Translations under genes and position numbers: made by a program | Part shown: in pieces, positions 16,983 through 26,700 of the stretch | Position numbering within the stretch: position 1 is the stretch's first letter | How the letters are laid out: every line of letters begins with the position of its first letter | The notes under the pieces: model-generated | Told to the model about the DNA's origin: nothing | The model's database searches: none | The model's input: only the letters and a program-made list of their open reading frames with translations | Assembly: GCF_016801025.1 (NCBI RefSeq) | Contig: NZ_CP068983.1 | Span: 2,541,001 to 2,605,000, forward strand | Length of the DNA stretch: 64,000 nucleotides | Source: Paradevosia shaoguanensis | GTDB lineage: Bacteria > Pseudomonadota > Alphaproteobacteria > Rhizobiales > Devosiaceae | Direction: 5' to 3'

Positions 16983-19900
16983 TCAGCCCTCAGGGCTTTC
17001 CGCGAGCAGGGAGGCGAACATCTGGACGAAATTGGTGCCGTTCGATCCGTCCGGGTCGGCCATGTCGACCGTTGCGGCGAGGACCGAGTTGTCGTCGGGG
17101 CCGGCCCAGAGCGGCAGGATGCGGCCGAGGCCGCCCTGCGCCAGCATATCCGAAACCAGGGTGAATGCCGCGCGCGGGCGCATCAGGCGCAGCCAGTCGG
17201 GCGAGCCGGGGACGCGCGCTGCCGGCAGGGGGACTGCGAGTTTGGCGGCCATCAGCCTCCGGCGATATTGCTGCACGTCGGTCGAGTAGCCGTCGCGGAA
17301 CACGGCATCGAAGGACGCGACGCTGAGCGCCCCGTCGAAGGTCATGCCACGGCGGCGGAAATGGCTGGCCCCGACCAGCGCATAGACGTCATCCACGATG
17401 ATCGAGGTCGTGCGGATTGCCGCATCGCGGCCGGGAAAGCCGACCGGGTGGAAGGCGACGATACGCTGCCGGATGGCATCCTGCCGCGCTTCGCGCGCCG
17501 TCTTTTGGGCGTCGGTCTCGTTGTTGGGCGCATCGATGAGGCTGAGCGCGTTCACCGCCTCGACGCGGGCGGCAAAATGCTGGCGGGCGAAGCCGCCGAA
17601 GGCCGGGTCGATATCGGTCAGTTTCGGCGTGCAGATGATGACGCGTAGCGCTGGATTGGCCTGCAGGGCCGAACGCAGCGCCTCGACGAGGTCGAGTGGA
17701 TTGGGCGCTCCGGTCGTCACCGCAGTGCGGGCAAATTGCGGACTTTCGACATAGACCAGTTCGCGGGCCTCGCGCAGCACGCGGCTGAGTGACCAGAGCG
17801 TGTCCCGTACGCCGCTTCGCGACACGAAGAATTCCCGCCGCACTTCGTCCACCACCCGATCGGCGGCGCTGGGCGGAATGGTGATAGCAACCGGCAGCCC
17901 GAAGGCGTCGACTATGGAATCGGCCACGTCGTCAGCAGTGACGGTCGTGGGGGAGAGGTCGATCTGCGGCAGGCTCAGTTCCGGCGTTTCGCAGACTGCT
18001 GCCACGGTTTGCAGGCACGCACCCACGCCGGTGAAGACGTCGGTCAGCGGCGTCTGTGGCGGCGTCATGTTGGGGCTGGCGAGGAGCAGCATCCAGCTCG
18101 GGCTCCCGACCGTACCCGGCAGCGGAATGATCGGCTGCACCCGTTTGCTCGCGTGACGCGCCGCATCGTACGCCAGCACCCCGCCGACACGGACACCCCC
18201 GGCATGGGTATCGCTGCCTGCGGGAAAGCCCGGATTGCCGTCCGTCGCCCGGTCGCAGAGCGTATCGCGTGACCATCGTGCGCCGCTGACCGCTGCCGAC
18301 CAGCGCAGGGCGCCATTGCCGATAGCCGGGTCGTTGCCGCCGCGGGCGAGCACGGTTTCGAACCGCGCCATCATCGGCAGGCGCGGCCCCTGCCGTGGAA
18401 CGGTCTCGGAGGCGAGGGCACGGACGAGGTCGATCGCCGAGTTCGGCGTGCCCGCCGGCGGCGTCACCGTACGCGGCACGCCGAAAAGCGGCACCGGTGC
18501 CACCGAGACGACCCAGGATGCTCCGGTCAGCATCGCCGCCATGAGATCGAGTGGCGGGGCGAAGACGTCGGGTGCGGGCGGCGGTGGTGTCGTGGCGACC
18601 GTGACAGGTATTGCTGCCCGCAGACGCCGGCGTCCAACGCGCGGTTGAACCACGATGTCGATGACAAGATTGGCCGCGTTCGGCATGGGCTGGTTGGTCG
18701 CCAGCGCCATGGGATTGGGTAGGAAAACCTGTGTCAGCTGCCCGGCTGCGGCGATCGAGGCGCCGCCATTGCCGCGGAGGAACGACGGGGCACTACCGAT
18801 GGTGGCGATCTCGACGAAGGTGCGCGGATAGATGCGCACATGCGCGCCGTCGGGCACAGCGTTCGCGGGCAGGGTGACAACAACGTCACGCGTGCCGCTG
18901 AGCGCCGCCGTTACCCCTTGCGCGAAATTGGGCGTCGGCGCGGGAAAGTCCAGCATCGGTCCGGCAAAGGCCGGCCATTGCGGCCAGCGACCCGCGGCGC
19001 CGGGCAGGGGGACCGGCACGGCCGTATCGATCACGGGCGAGACTGCAAAGATCATCGGCGTGTCGCCCGGCGCCGATGGCTGGTTGATGACCTGCTCGGC
19101 AGTGGTGATCACGTCGATACCGTCGGCGAGATAGGTCAGCTCCACATTATCGCGCACCAGTGGCATGAGGCTCGCGGGCATCGTGCCGTCATCGCGCGGA
19201 ACGTTGCGGAAGTTGGCGGTCGTGCGATTGCCGAGGATATGCCAGTCGGTATCCACCACTATCAGCCGGAAGAACTGGCGCGGCAGGTTGATGGCGGGAT
19301 TGGGTTGAGGCAGCGGCGGAGGCGCGATGGGCACACGGCGCAACCAGCCATCCTCGCCCCAACCCCAGAGCAGGGGGCTCGGCCCCGAGCCGCCGATCTG
19401 GTTGCCCGCCGGTAGCGTGAGGAGCGGCGTATTGATGATCGCACCCTGAACGCCCGCGCCATCTATGAGGCTGAGTGTGCCGCCCGAAGGCCCGGGCGTG
19501 AAGGCCCAGCCGTGTGGGTCGACGAAATGCACGAGGTTGCTCGTCTGCGCGCCGGCCAGCGCGGCAATGCTGGCGACGCCGCCCGGGCCATTCGGTTGGG
19601 CGCGGAAGCGGGCATCGGCCAGGGCCGGCAGCGCCAGCAGCAGATCGGCAAAGATCGAGGCGACGGCGAGCGGGTCGATGATGAGACCGCGCGAGTCGTG
19701 GAACGAAATGGTGCCGGTTACCGGCATCTGCGTGTCGCATTCGTAGAATTCGGGTGACTGGTCGTTCGCCGCGCCGCGGATGATCATGGTGGCCGGTACG
19801 GGACGCACCTGCACCGGGCGTGGCTGCACGGGAAGCGAGGCCGGTAGCTGGATACCGGCCGGCTTGACCGGGCGCGGTTCTGGCGAGGCATAGCGCCAGC

Positions 19901-20213
19901 TCATGATCTGCTGCAGCCGGGCAAAGGCCTGCGGGTGGAAGCGATAGACGCCTGCTGAGCCGGTCAGCGGTCGCCCGCCGACATCGGCAAATTCGGATGC
20001 GTCGTCGACGAATTCGAGAATGCCGAGGAACGGAGCCCGGATCGGGCCGGTGATGTTGAGCGTCAGGGCATTGGCGTTGTAATCCCCCGCGGCGGGCGTG
20101 GTGTCGGCCCAGCGCTCGCACAGCAGCAGGTTGGTGAGCCCCAGGGTCATCAGGCCGCCATTGCGCAGCAGGCGCTGGGCATTGGGGGTGGTGAGGCTAT
20201 CGAGCACGATCAT
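16983..20213 (-). CDS. Large uncharacterised protein with degenerate PLD-like C-terminal domain
   Basis: 1076-aa protein, third gene of the left operon. No Sec or Tat signal or clear membrane helix. Most of it is Pro-, Ala- and Val-rich, consistent with beta-sandwich modules. The C-terminal third looks like one half of a phospholipase-D-type fold: an ARELVYVESPQF segment near residue 814 matches the strand after the PLD helix. Residues ~931-962 (TTSIIVDDVYALVGASHFRRRG) match the second HKD region (HxKxxxxD...GSxN...R). The His and Lys of HKD are replaced (Arg and Thr), so classical phosphodiesterase activity is unlikely. Its start overlaps the stop of the upstream gene by 4 bases (ATGA) with GGAGGAG upstream, indicating translational coupling. 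PLD fold is my inference; overall function is unknown. Confidence 0.85.
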   Translation of the reverse strand: MIVLDSLTTPNAQRLLRNGGLMTLGLTNLLLCERWADTTPAAGDYNANALTLNITGPIRAPFLGILEFVDDASEFADVGGRPLTGSAGVYRFHPQAFARLQQIMSWRYASPEPRPVKPAGIQLPASLPVQPRPVQVRPVPATMIIRGAANDQSPEFYECDTQMPVTGTISFHDSRGLIIDPLAVASIFADLLLALPALADARFRAQPNGPGGVASIAALAGAQTSNLVHFVDPHGWAFTPGPSGGTLSLIDGAGVQGAIINTPLLTLPAGNQIGGSGPSPLLWGWGEDGWLRRVPIAPPPLPQPNPAINLPRQFFRLIVVDTDWHILGNRTTANFRNVPRDDGTMPASLMPLVRDNVELTYLADGIDVITTAEQVINQPSAPGDTPMIFAVSPVIDTAVPVPLPGAAGRWPQWPAFAGPMLDFPAPTPNFAQGVTAALSGTRDVVVTLPANAVPDGAHVRIYPRTFVEIATIGSAPSFLRGNGGASIAAAGQLTQVFLPNPMALATNQPMPNAANLVIDIVVQPRVGRRRLRAAIPVTVATTPPPPAPDVFAPPLDLMAAMLTGASWVVSVAPVPLFGVPRTVTPPAGTPNSAIDLVRALASETVPRQGPRLPMMARFETVLARGGNDPAIGNGALRWSAAVSGARWSRDTLCDRATDGNPGFPAGSDTHAGGVRVGGVLAYDAARHASKRVQPIIPLPGTVGSPSWMLLLASPNMTPPQTPLTDVFTGVGACLQTVAAVCETPELSLPQIDLSPTTVTADDVADSIVDAFGLPVAITIPPSAADRVVDEVRREFFVSRSGVRDTLWSLSRVLREARELVYVESPQFARTAVTTGAPNPLDLVEALRSALQANPALRVIICTPKLTDIDPAFGGFARQHFAARVEAVNALSLIDAPNNETDAQKTAREARQDAIRQRIVAFHPVGFPGRDAAIRTTSIIVDDVYALVGASHFRRRGMTFDGALSVASFDAVFRDGYSTDVQQYRRRLMAAKLAVPLPAARVPGSPDWLRLMRPRAAFTLVSDMLAQGGLGRILPLWAGPDDNSVLAATVDMADPDGSNGTNFVQMFASLLAESPEG

Positions 20214-23200
20214 CGGACGGCTCCTCCGGTATATTCGGCGTAGCGCCCATCGGGCGCGATGATCCGCAATTGCAGGCTGCGCACCGTGCCCTGCAGTCGC
20301 ACCGCGAATTGCAGCGGCTTGCTGCCGGCGATGCGCGCGACCTCGATCGGATTGCGCGGATTGATGGGCAATTGCGTCGGGATGCTATGGAGGTCCGACG
20401 AATAGGTGCGCGTCGAGAGGGGCCTCAGGATGCTGCTCTGGAACGTGGCGCTGATCGCGAGGCGATAGGCGCCCTGCGGTGGCGGCGTCAGCGGCGCCGA
20501 GGTGCGGAAGGTCAGCCCGACGATCGGCGGCCGCGCCGGCTGGACATCGAAGATATCCGGGCGCACGAGGGCCGATCCGCCCTCGATGTCGAGGAAGCGT
20601 TCGGTCAACCGCCCCAGCGGATCGGTCAGCCGTATCGTGACTGCCAGCGCATCGGCGAGTGCAGCCCGGCTGACGGTGGCGTGGTAGGAAGCCGCTCCGC
20701 CCTCGTCTGTTCGCCATACTTGCGGATCGGAGCCGTAGGCAACCTTGTCCAGCGTGCTGGCAAAGGCCAGAAGCGCCTTCTCGCCCGGAGCATTGCGCTT
20801 CTGCGCCGAGACAACCAGCCGATGCGGCCCCAGGGGAGTCGGTGCGATCGGCGCGGTGCTGGTCCAGTTGAGGCGGATGGCGTTTGGGTCGCCACCCGGC
20901 CAGGTCGCGGTGATTGCGGAAAGGTCGGGCGGCCCGTTCGGCGGCAGCACCGCCGACACCAGGTGCGAGCCGGGCGACCGATCAACCAGCCCTCCGCGAT
21001 AAAGGTCGGGGTGAGACCAGGCCACCGCCCGATACCAGACGCGCTTCCACGACCCGTCGGGATCGTCATGTCCGTTAGCGCTGACGAGATGCTCGACCTC
21101 GAAATGCTCGTCATAGACCGTTTCGTGCTGGTAGCTCGCCGTCGCGCCGTCAACCACGGCGACCGGCGGCCCCATCGTATCGACGTCAAGCGCTGCCTCC
21201 TCGACGCGCGTCCGGAAGAGCTCGTAACGCTGGACGCGCGGACCTGGATTGGATCGCAGCTCGATCCTGATCCGCTCGCGCTGCGGCACGGCGGTGGTAT
21301 CAAGCACGCGGCGCACTTCGAGCGTGGGCGCGGTCGGCGTCAGCAGGCGGGGCGCGGCGACGCAATCGACCGTATTGTCCTCGAACATCGTATCGTGGAC
21401 GGGCCAGACGCCCTCAACCCCGCCCGCACTGATCGGCAGGGCGACGTGGAGGTGGATGGCCGTCGACCCGCGCGGCAGCTTGACGTCGAGGCTGGTGCCC
21501 TCGGCGATCCGGTCGTTGACCTTCGTGAAGGTCCGGCGCGACGGGTTGGCGATGAATGCGTCCCGCAGCCGGATCATGCGCTGTTCGAGCGTGGCGCTGG
21601 GGCCAAGCTCAGCGATGCCGTTCTCATCGAGAATGGCGCTTTCGTCCGAGGCATAGAGATTGTAGCCGATGGCGCCCTGAGCCGGCTTCCACGCCACGCG
21701 ATGGTGACAGAAGCCAGCGGCATCGGGGAGGCTCGAAAGCGGCACGACGACGCGCTCGATCGGCGGCGGCACCGGGTCCGAGGCATAGGTCAGGATGGGA
21801 TTGGCCTGCCACGGCCCATAGCGATGCGGCGCGATCCGCTCCCGCGCCCTGATCCAGAGAGCAAGGCCGGCATGGGACGTGGCGCCGAAATCGACCGAGA
21901 AGCCTGGGATCGTGAGGCGATAGCGCCGCACCGCCTGCGCCGTATCTGGCCCCGGCAGGAATTCCGAGCCATCGGCCTTCATCGGCCGTATTTGCCCTTC
22001 CGAGATGTTCGCGGCATTGCCGTTGAACGAGACGCTTATGGCCGCGCCACCTCCGCCGAGATTGCGCGCCAGCCCGCCGGGTACCGACGTATCGGGCGCA
22101 GGCGAGTTGCGCAGCGGGGCGGCGAAGAGACGGCCGACAAGTGTGAAGCTTGATACCGATCGCACCCGCCAGTCCCAGGACAGGTCGATTTCCAGCACGC
22201 CCGGGCAGATTTTCCCCGAAGGCGGTGCAGTCGCCCGGAATGTCGCGGCCAGCACGCCGACATGATCGAGCCCTGGCTGCGTATCGACCCGCTCGGCCGT
22301 CGACCACGGGCTCCACATGCCGAAAATGTTCTGCGTCGAAACGGCATAGACCGTCTGCGCAGTCCCCGGATTGGGCGGGATCGGCAGGTCGCCGTCCGAG
22401 GCATGCGCCCATTCGGCTGCCTGCTGGTCGTCCTGCGGCGGGGCGTCGCCGCCGATGGGGCGATGCCCGCCGCTGTCGCGCTGTTCGAGCAGCAGGACCG
22501 GTTGTCCCGCCGGCGCCTGCGGCAGGCGCGCGGCGGCAAAGCTTGCGACGCGGAAGAGGCCGGTCGCCGGCAGCCGCGACCAGCTCGCGATCACCGAGGC
22601 GCGCCAGGCCTCGTCGGTCGCATAGGGGCGCTGCATGCCGGCAATATCGGTATCGAGCGCGGCCGGCACCGGCGGCATGGGAGGTGGTTGCGGGTCGAGC
22701 GCCAGCGCTGCCAGCTCGATGGGCTCGGAATTGCCGTCCAGCCCCTGCGCATAGGGCGCGGTGATCATGTAGTCGTAGATCTGCTTGCGATAGAGCTGGT
22801 CCTCGCCGGCGTCGAGCGCCGTGCCCATGCCAAGCGCCAGCGAGAAGAACGGGTCGATCGAGGCTGCGCTCATCGCCAGCGCGAATGGCGAGACGAGGCC
22901 GGTGCTGTCCGGTCCCGACATGCGCTGGCCCGCGCTGTTGACGGGTCTGGGCACCGTCACCTCGATGCGCGTCCCCGCCTGCTGCTCGGGCGGCAGCCGC
23001 AATATGTCGGCAAGCCGCGACAGTAGTTCGCGCTGGGCTTCCTCGATCAGGAGACCCGGATCAGGCCGCTCCCAGGCCGGCACCGCCATGCCATTGGCAT
23101 AGTGCGGCCAGCCGATGGGCGGCGCGCCCCGGTCGAGCCGCGCCAGGGCGGCGGGTATGGGATCGCCGAGATCGGCCATCAACCCCTGTTTGTCGGTATG

Positions 23201-23797
23201 GCTGCCGATGGTCGACCACACGCCGAAATCATCGATGGGCAGGCCCACGACCTCCTGTTCGGTCCATTCATTGGGCTCGCCATATTGCTCGGCCGGAATG
23301 CCGGCGACTTCGCTGATATCGACCGAGCCGTAGATCATCGCCGTGGTCAGCAGCGGCCCGCGCAATTCGGCGGTGAAGGTGCCGGGTTGCAGCGATACCG
23401 TCGCCACCACATTCTGCGGCGATGGCACGCCACTGAAGGCATAGATCACCCCCTCCGAGGTCATCTCTCCCTTGATGCGCAGTACAGCCATCGGCGGGCC
23501 GTACCATTTGAGGATGAGAAGGTTGCCGTAGAGATAGCGGTCGAGCTGGTAGTCCATGATTTCGGGCTGCTGCTCGCCGTCACCGGCCTTGCGGCGCCAG
23601 ACGGTAAAGGGGCCGGTGGGGAAGCCCGCCTTGCCGCTGACGGCCCAGCGCAGATGGACGCGCGGACGCGACCGGCGCAACGCCTCGTAGTCCGCGTCGG
23701 TGAAACCATCGAGGCCCGATCGGCGCACGACGCGCGTCCAGTCGATGAGGGCTGCCTCGACCGCGAAGAGCTTGGGATTGACGATGCGCTGGACCAT
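20210..23797 (-). CDS. Large uncharacterised protein with fibronectin-III-like modules
   Basis: 1195-aa protein, second gene of the left operon. The ATG at 23797 is chosen over a TTG three bases upstream because it shares one base with the preceding stop (TGATG) and has AGGAGG 7 bases before it. No signal peptide or membrane segment. Several stretches read like fibronectin type III strands: RVHLRWAVSG near residue 47, LEIDLSWDWRV near 534, HRVAWKPAQGAIGYNLYAS near 690, IRIELRSNPGPRVQRYELFR near 850, and IRLNWTS near 969. Such modules usually mediate protein-protein or carbohydrate contacts. The rest contains no enzyme motif I recognise. Its place between the giant OmpA-module protein and the PLD-like protein suggests a structural part of one complex. 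Confidence 0.82.
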   Translation of the reverse strand: MVQRIVNPKLFAVEAALIDWTRVVRRSGLDGFTDADYEALRRSRPRVHLRWAVSGKAGFPTGPFTVWRRKAGDGEQQPEIMDYQLDRYLYGNLLILKWYGPPMAVLRIKGEMTSEGVIYAFSGVPSPQNVVATVSLQPGTFTAELRGPLLTTAMIYGSVDISEVAGIPAEQYGEPNEWTEQEVVGLPIDDFGVWSTIGSHTDKQGLMADLGDPIPAALARLDRGAPPIGWPHYANGMAVPAWERPDPGLLIEEAQRELLSRLADILRLPPEQQAGTRIEVTVPRPVNSAGQRMSGPDSTGLVSPFALAMSAASIDPFFSLALGMGTALDAGEDQLYRKQIYDYMITAPYAQGLDGNSEPIELAALALDPQPPPMPPVPAALDTDIAGMQRPYATDEAWRASVIASWSRLPATGLFRVASFAAARLPQAPAGQPVLLLEQRDSGGHRPIGGDAPPQDDQQAAEWAHASDGDLPIPPNPGTAQTVYAVSTQNIFGMWSPWSTAERVDTQPGLDHVGVLAATFRATAPPSGKICPGVLEIDLSWDWRVRSVSSFTLVGRLFAAPLRNSPAPDTSVPGGLARNLGGGGAAISVSFNGNAANISEGQIRPMKADGSEFLPGPDTAQAVRRYRLTIPGFSVDFGATSHAGLALWIRARERIAPHRYGPWQANPILTYASDPVPPPIERVVVPLSSLPDAAGFCHHRVAWKPAQGAIGYNLYASDESAILDENGIAELGPSATLEQRMIRLRDAFIANPSRRTFTKVNDRIAEGTSLDVKLPRGSTAIHLHVALPISAGGVEGVWPVHDTMFEDNTVDCVAAPRLLTPTAPTLEVRRVLDTTAVPQRERIRIELRSNPGPRVQRYELFRTRVEEAALDVDTMGPPVAVVDGATASYQHETVYDEHFEVEHLVSANGHDDPDGSWKRVWYRAVAWSHPDLYRGGLVDRSPGSHLVSAVLPPNGPPDLSAITATWPGGDPNAIRLNWTSTAPIAPTPLGPHRLVVSAQKRNAPGEKALLAFASTLDKVAYGSDPQVWRTDEGGAASYHATVSRAALADALAVTIRLTDPLGRLTERFLDIEGGSALVRPDIFDVQPARPPIVGLTFRTSAPLTPPPQGAYRLAISATFQSSILRPLSTRTYSSDLHSIPTQLPINPRNPIEVARIAGSKPLQFAVRLQGTVRSLQLRIIAPDGRYAEYTGGAVR

Positions 23798-26700
23798 CAA
23801 TCCTCCTCCCAGGGTGCGTGGTCGAGCGCCACGCTGAAGATGCTGTGATAGGCATCCGTTGCCGCCGCCCCATCGAGGTAGGATTCCGTGAGCGCGATCC
23901 GCCGCAGCGACAGCCCGACGAGTTGGTCGCGTGCAGCAGGCAGCAGGGCGGCGATGACGCGGCGGCCGTCCTGGTCGGCAACTATGTCCCCGACAAAGAC
24001 TTCTGAGCCCTGCGACTTGACGATTTCCAGCCAGCGGCGCGGGCGCAGTTCGACCCGGGTGATCGGGTCGGGCTCGGGGTCGGTAACTTCAACCGGCAGC
24101 AGCCAGTCGCGATAGAGCGGCTCGGGCGCCTCGATCATGATGCCCGAAGGCACGGCCGGCCCGCCGCCTGTCGTTGCTTCCCAGAAGATCGTGCAGCGCG
24201 TCGCGTCGCCCGGCTTGCGTCGTGGCAGTTCGGCCGCGGCCAGCGCATCCTCGAACTCGCCGCCCTGCGGCTGCCGTCCCGCGAAACCGGCGACGAGCGC
24301 GGTGATGCGTCCGGGCTTGGCGAAGCGTTGTTCGGGGCGCGTGCCGAGCAGGTCGCCCGCCAGGTCGGCCACGTCCTTGTATCGTCCGGTGCTGAAGGAG
24401 CGGCGCAGCACGAAGGGGCCACGCGCATCGGGCGGGGCGTCGATATCGACCAGCTCCACATCCATCAGGTAGTCGGTATAGGGATCGAGCGGGATCGGGA
24501 TCTCGGCGATCTGGTGCTCGTAGCGATAGCCGTCCGCGGGCACGCAGGGCAGCCGGCGCTTGCGCTTGATCCTGCCGAATGGCCGCCCGGCCTCCAGCAG
24601 TCGTCCGCCCAGCGGCCAGCCGCCGATGAAGGGAGAGCCGGTCTGGTTGGCGAGGGCGTTGAAGGTGGCGTCGAACGGCGTCAGCACCGATCCTGCGACT
24701 GTCTGCAAAGCCTGCGGCGTCAGCAGGAAGGGATGCCCCACGCCCTGCGGAACCTCCGGCTGCCGGTAGGACGAGGCCTTGAACCGCACCTGCAGCCGCT
24801 TGCCATAGGTGGCGTAGAGCTTCTGCACATTGTTGTGCGAGAACGCGATCTTGATCGGCCCGCCGCCGAAGACGTGCTTTTCGCCCTCATGCGGCAGCGT
24901 GCAGAGCATATAGGGGTCGAGCCGCGCGGGCGCTTCGCTGCCCGGTATCGTGCGGAAGAAATAGCTTTCGGTGATCGGCTGGATCGGGTCGGTCGTGCCC
25001 TCCTTGTAGATCGAGCCGGTGACCTTGATCTCGTAGAGTGTATCGGGCAGCAGCAGCGCGCGGGCGGCGCTGTCGGCGCCGACCATCGTGGTCACCACCG
25101 AGCGCTGCTTGTCGAGGGTCGTGTCGTCATAGCTCTGCCGCTCGAACTCGCTCGCCCGCTGCGCCTCGACCACGGCCAGGTAGAACGGGCGGACATAGCT
25201 GCGCAGGCGCGTGCGCGGATCGATGCCGATGATGATCCGGTCCGCCTTCTGCGCACCCTTGATGTCGACGACGATGCCGACATATTCCTCGCGCCCGAGC
25301 TGTTCCTGGAAACGCAGGGCGTGGTCGACTTCGCGGAACCAGGGGCTCGTCGTCTTGGTCCAGGTGTCCGGCATCGCCTCGGACTCGACCGGCCGACGCT
25401 CGTCGTAGATTTCGCCATCCGGCATGATGCTGCGGATGACGAGCCCGTTGGTCTTGATCGCCTCATAGTTCACGAAGAGCAGCAGGCGGCCATATTCGAA
25501 GGGGCCGGGCGTCAGCACGATGGCGTTGTGCAGCTCGTCCGGCTTGAAGCCCAGCTTCTCCCAGGTCGCGTAGACCTGGTCCTTGTCCTTCTCGTTGCCG
25601 AGCGCGATCACCTCGCCGGTGTCGAGCATCGGGGCCGCGAGCGCCTTGGAGGTGCAGAGGCGCACGTCCGTGGGGTAGGCTTCCCGCGCCATTCCGGGAT
25701 CGAAGACCGCGCCCAGCAACTCGCCGCGCGTGACCGGCTGGCCGGAATTCAGCCGGCTCATCAGCTCGACGAAGCTGAGCACGCCCGATGCCGGCGCGGC
25801 CGTGCGGTTGTGTCCGGTGATCACGGCATTACCGCTTGGGCGGCGCGTTCCCACGACGACAATCTCATCCCCATTCTGGTGGTCGCAGGCCACGCCGCGC
25901 CCCTGCACCTCGGCCGGAATGATGCCGCGCAGGGCGTCGATCGCCGGCATTCCGCAGCGCCAGGCCTCGTTGACGTCGAGCAGCAGGTCGGCTGGTCCGC
26001 TGCGATAGGTGCCGGAGGGGTCGGGCCACGCCTCGCCGCGCAGCACCCAGCCCGGTGGGGAAATGCCGTTGGGCGTATTCTCGAACGTCCAGAGGACGGG
26101 AGCAGGCGGCGCCGCCTCGTCGCAGATCGTGCCCCACATCTGTTCGACGCGCGTGTCCAGCAGCTCGTTGCGCTCGATAGCGACCGGCGCGGCCTCAGGC
26201 ACCACCGAGAGCAGCGCCAGTTCGGCCGTCAGCGGCGTCGTGCCGTTCGGCACGCGCTTCCACCAGACAGCCGGCGTATCGCCCTCTGTCAGCGGCCCGA
26301 CCAGTTCCACCGAGCTCAGCTCGTATTTGTAGCGCTTGTCGCTACGCGACACGAACCCGTCCATCGGCGTGCCCATCGGGCCCTGGTCGATCTTGCCGAA
26401 GAACAGCGTCTGGCCCGCCGCAACCGTCGGGGTGGCGCTCATGAGCAGCACCGGAATGGCGTCGATCGGCACGACCGGGGCCGTATCGGGTGAGCTGGAG
26501 GCTTCCGCGATGATGCCGTCGACCGGCATGGTGTCCACAGTCCCCACGACGCGCGCCGCCGTGCGGTTGACCAGGCTCACGCCCCGCATCAGGCTCGGCG
26601 GCGGCCCGTCGCCGGGTTTCTCGCCCAGCGAGAACTCGACGCAGCCTTCGACATCGAAGAACAGCAGTTCCACCTTGCCGCAGATTTCGCCCTCGATGCG

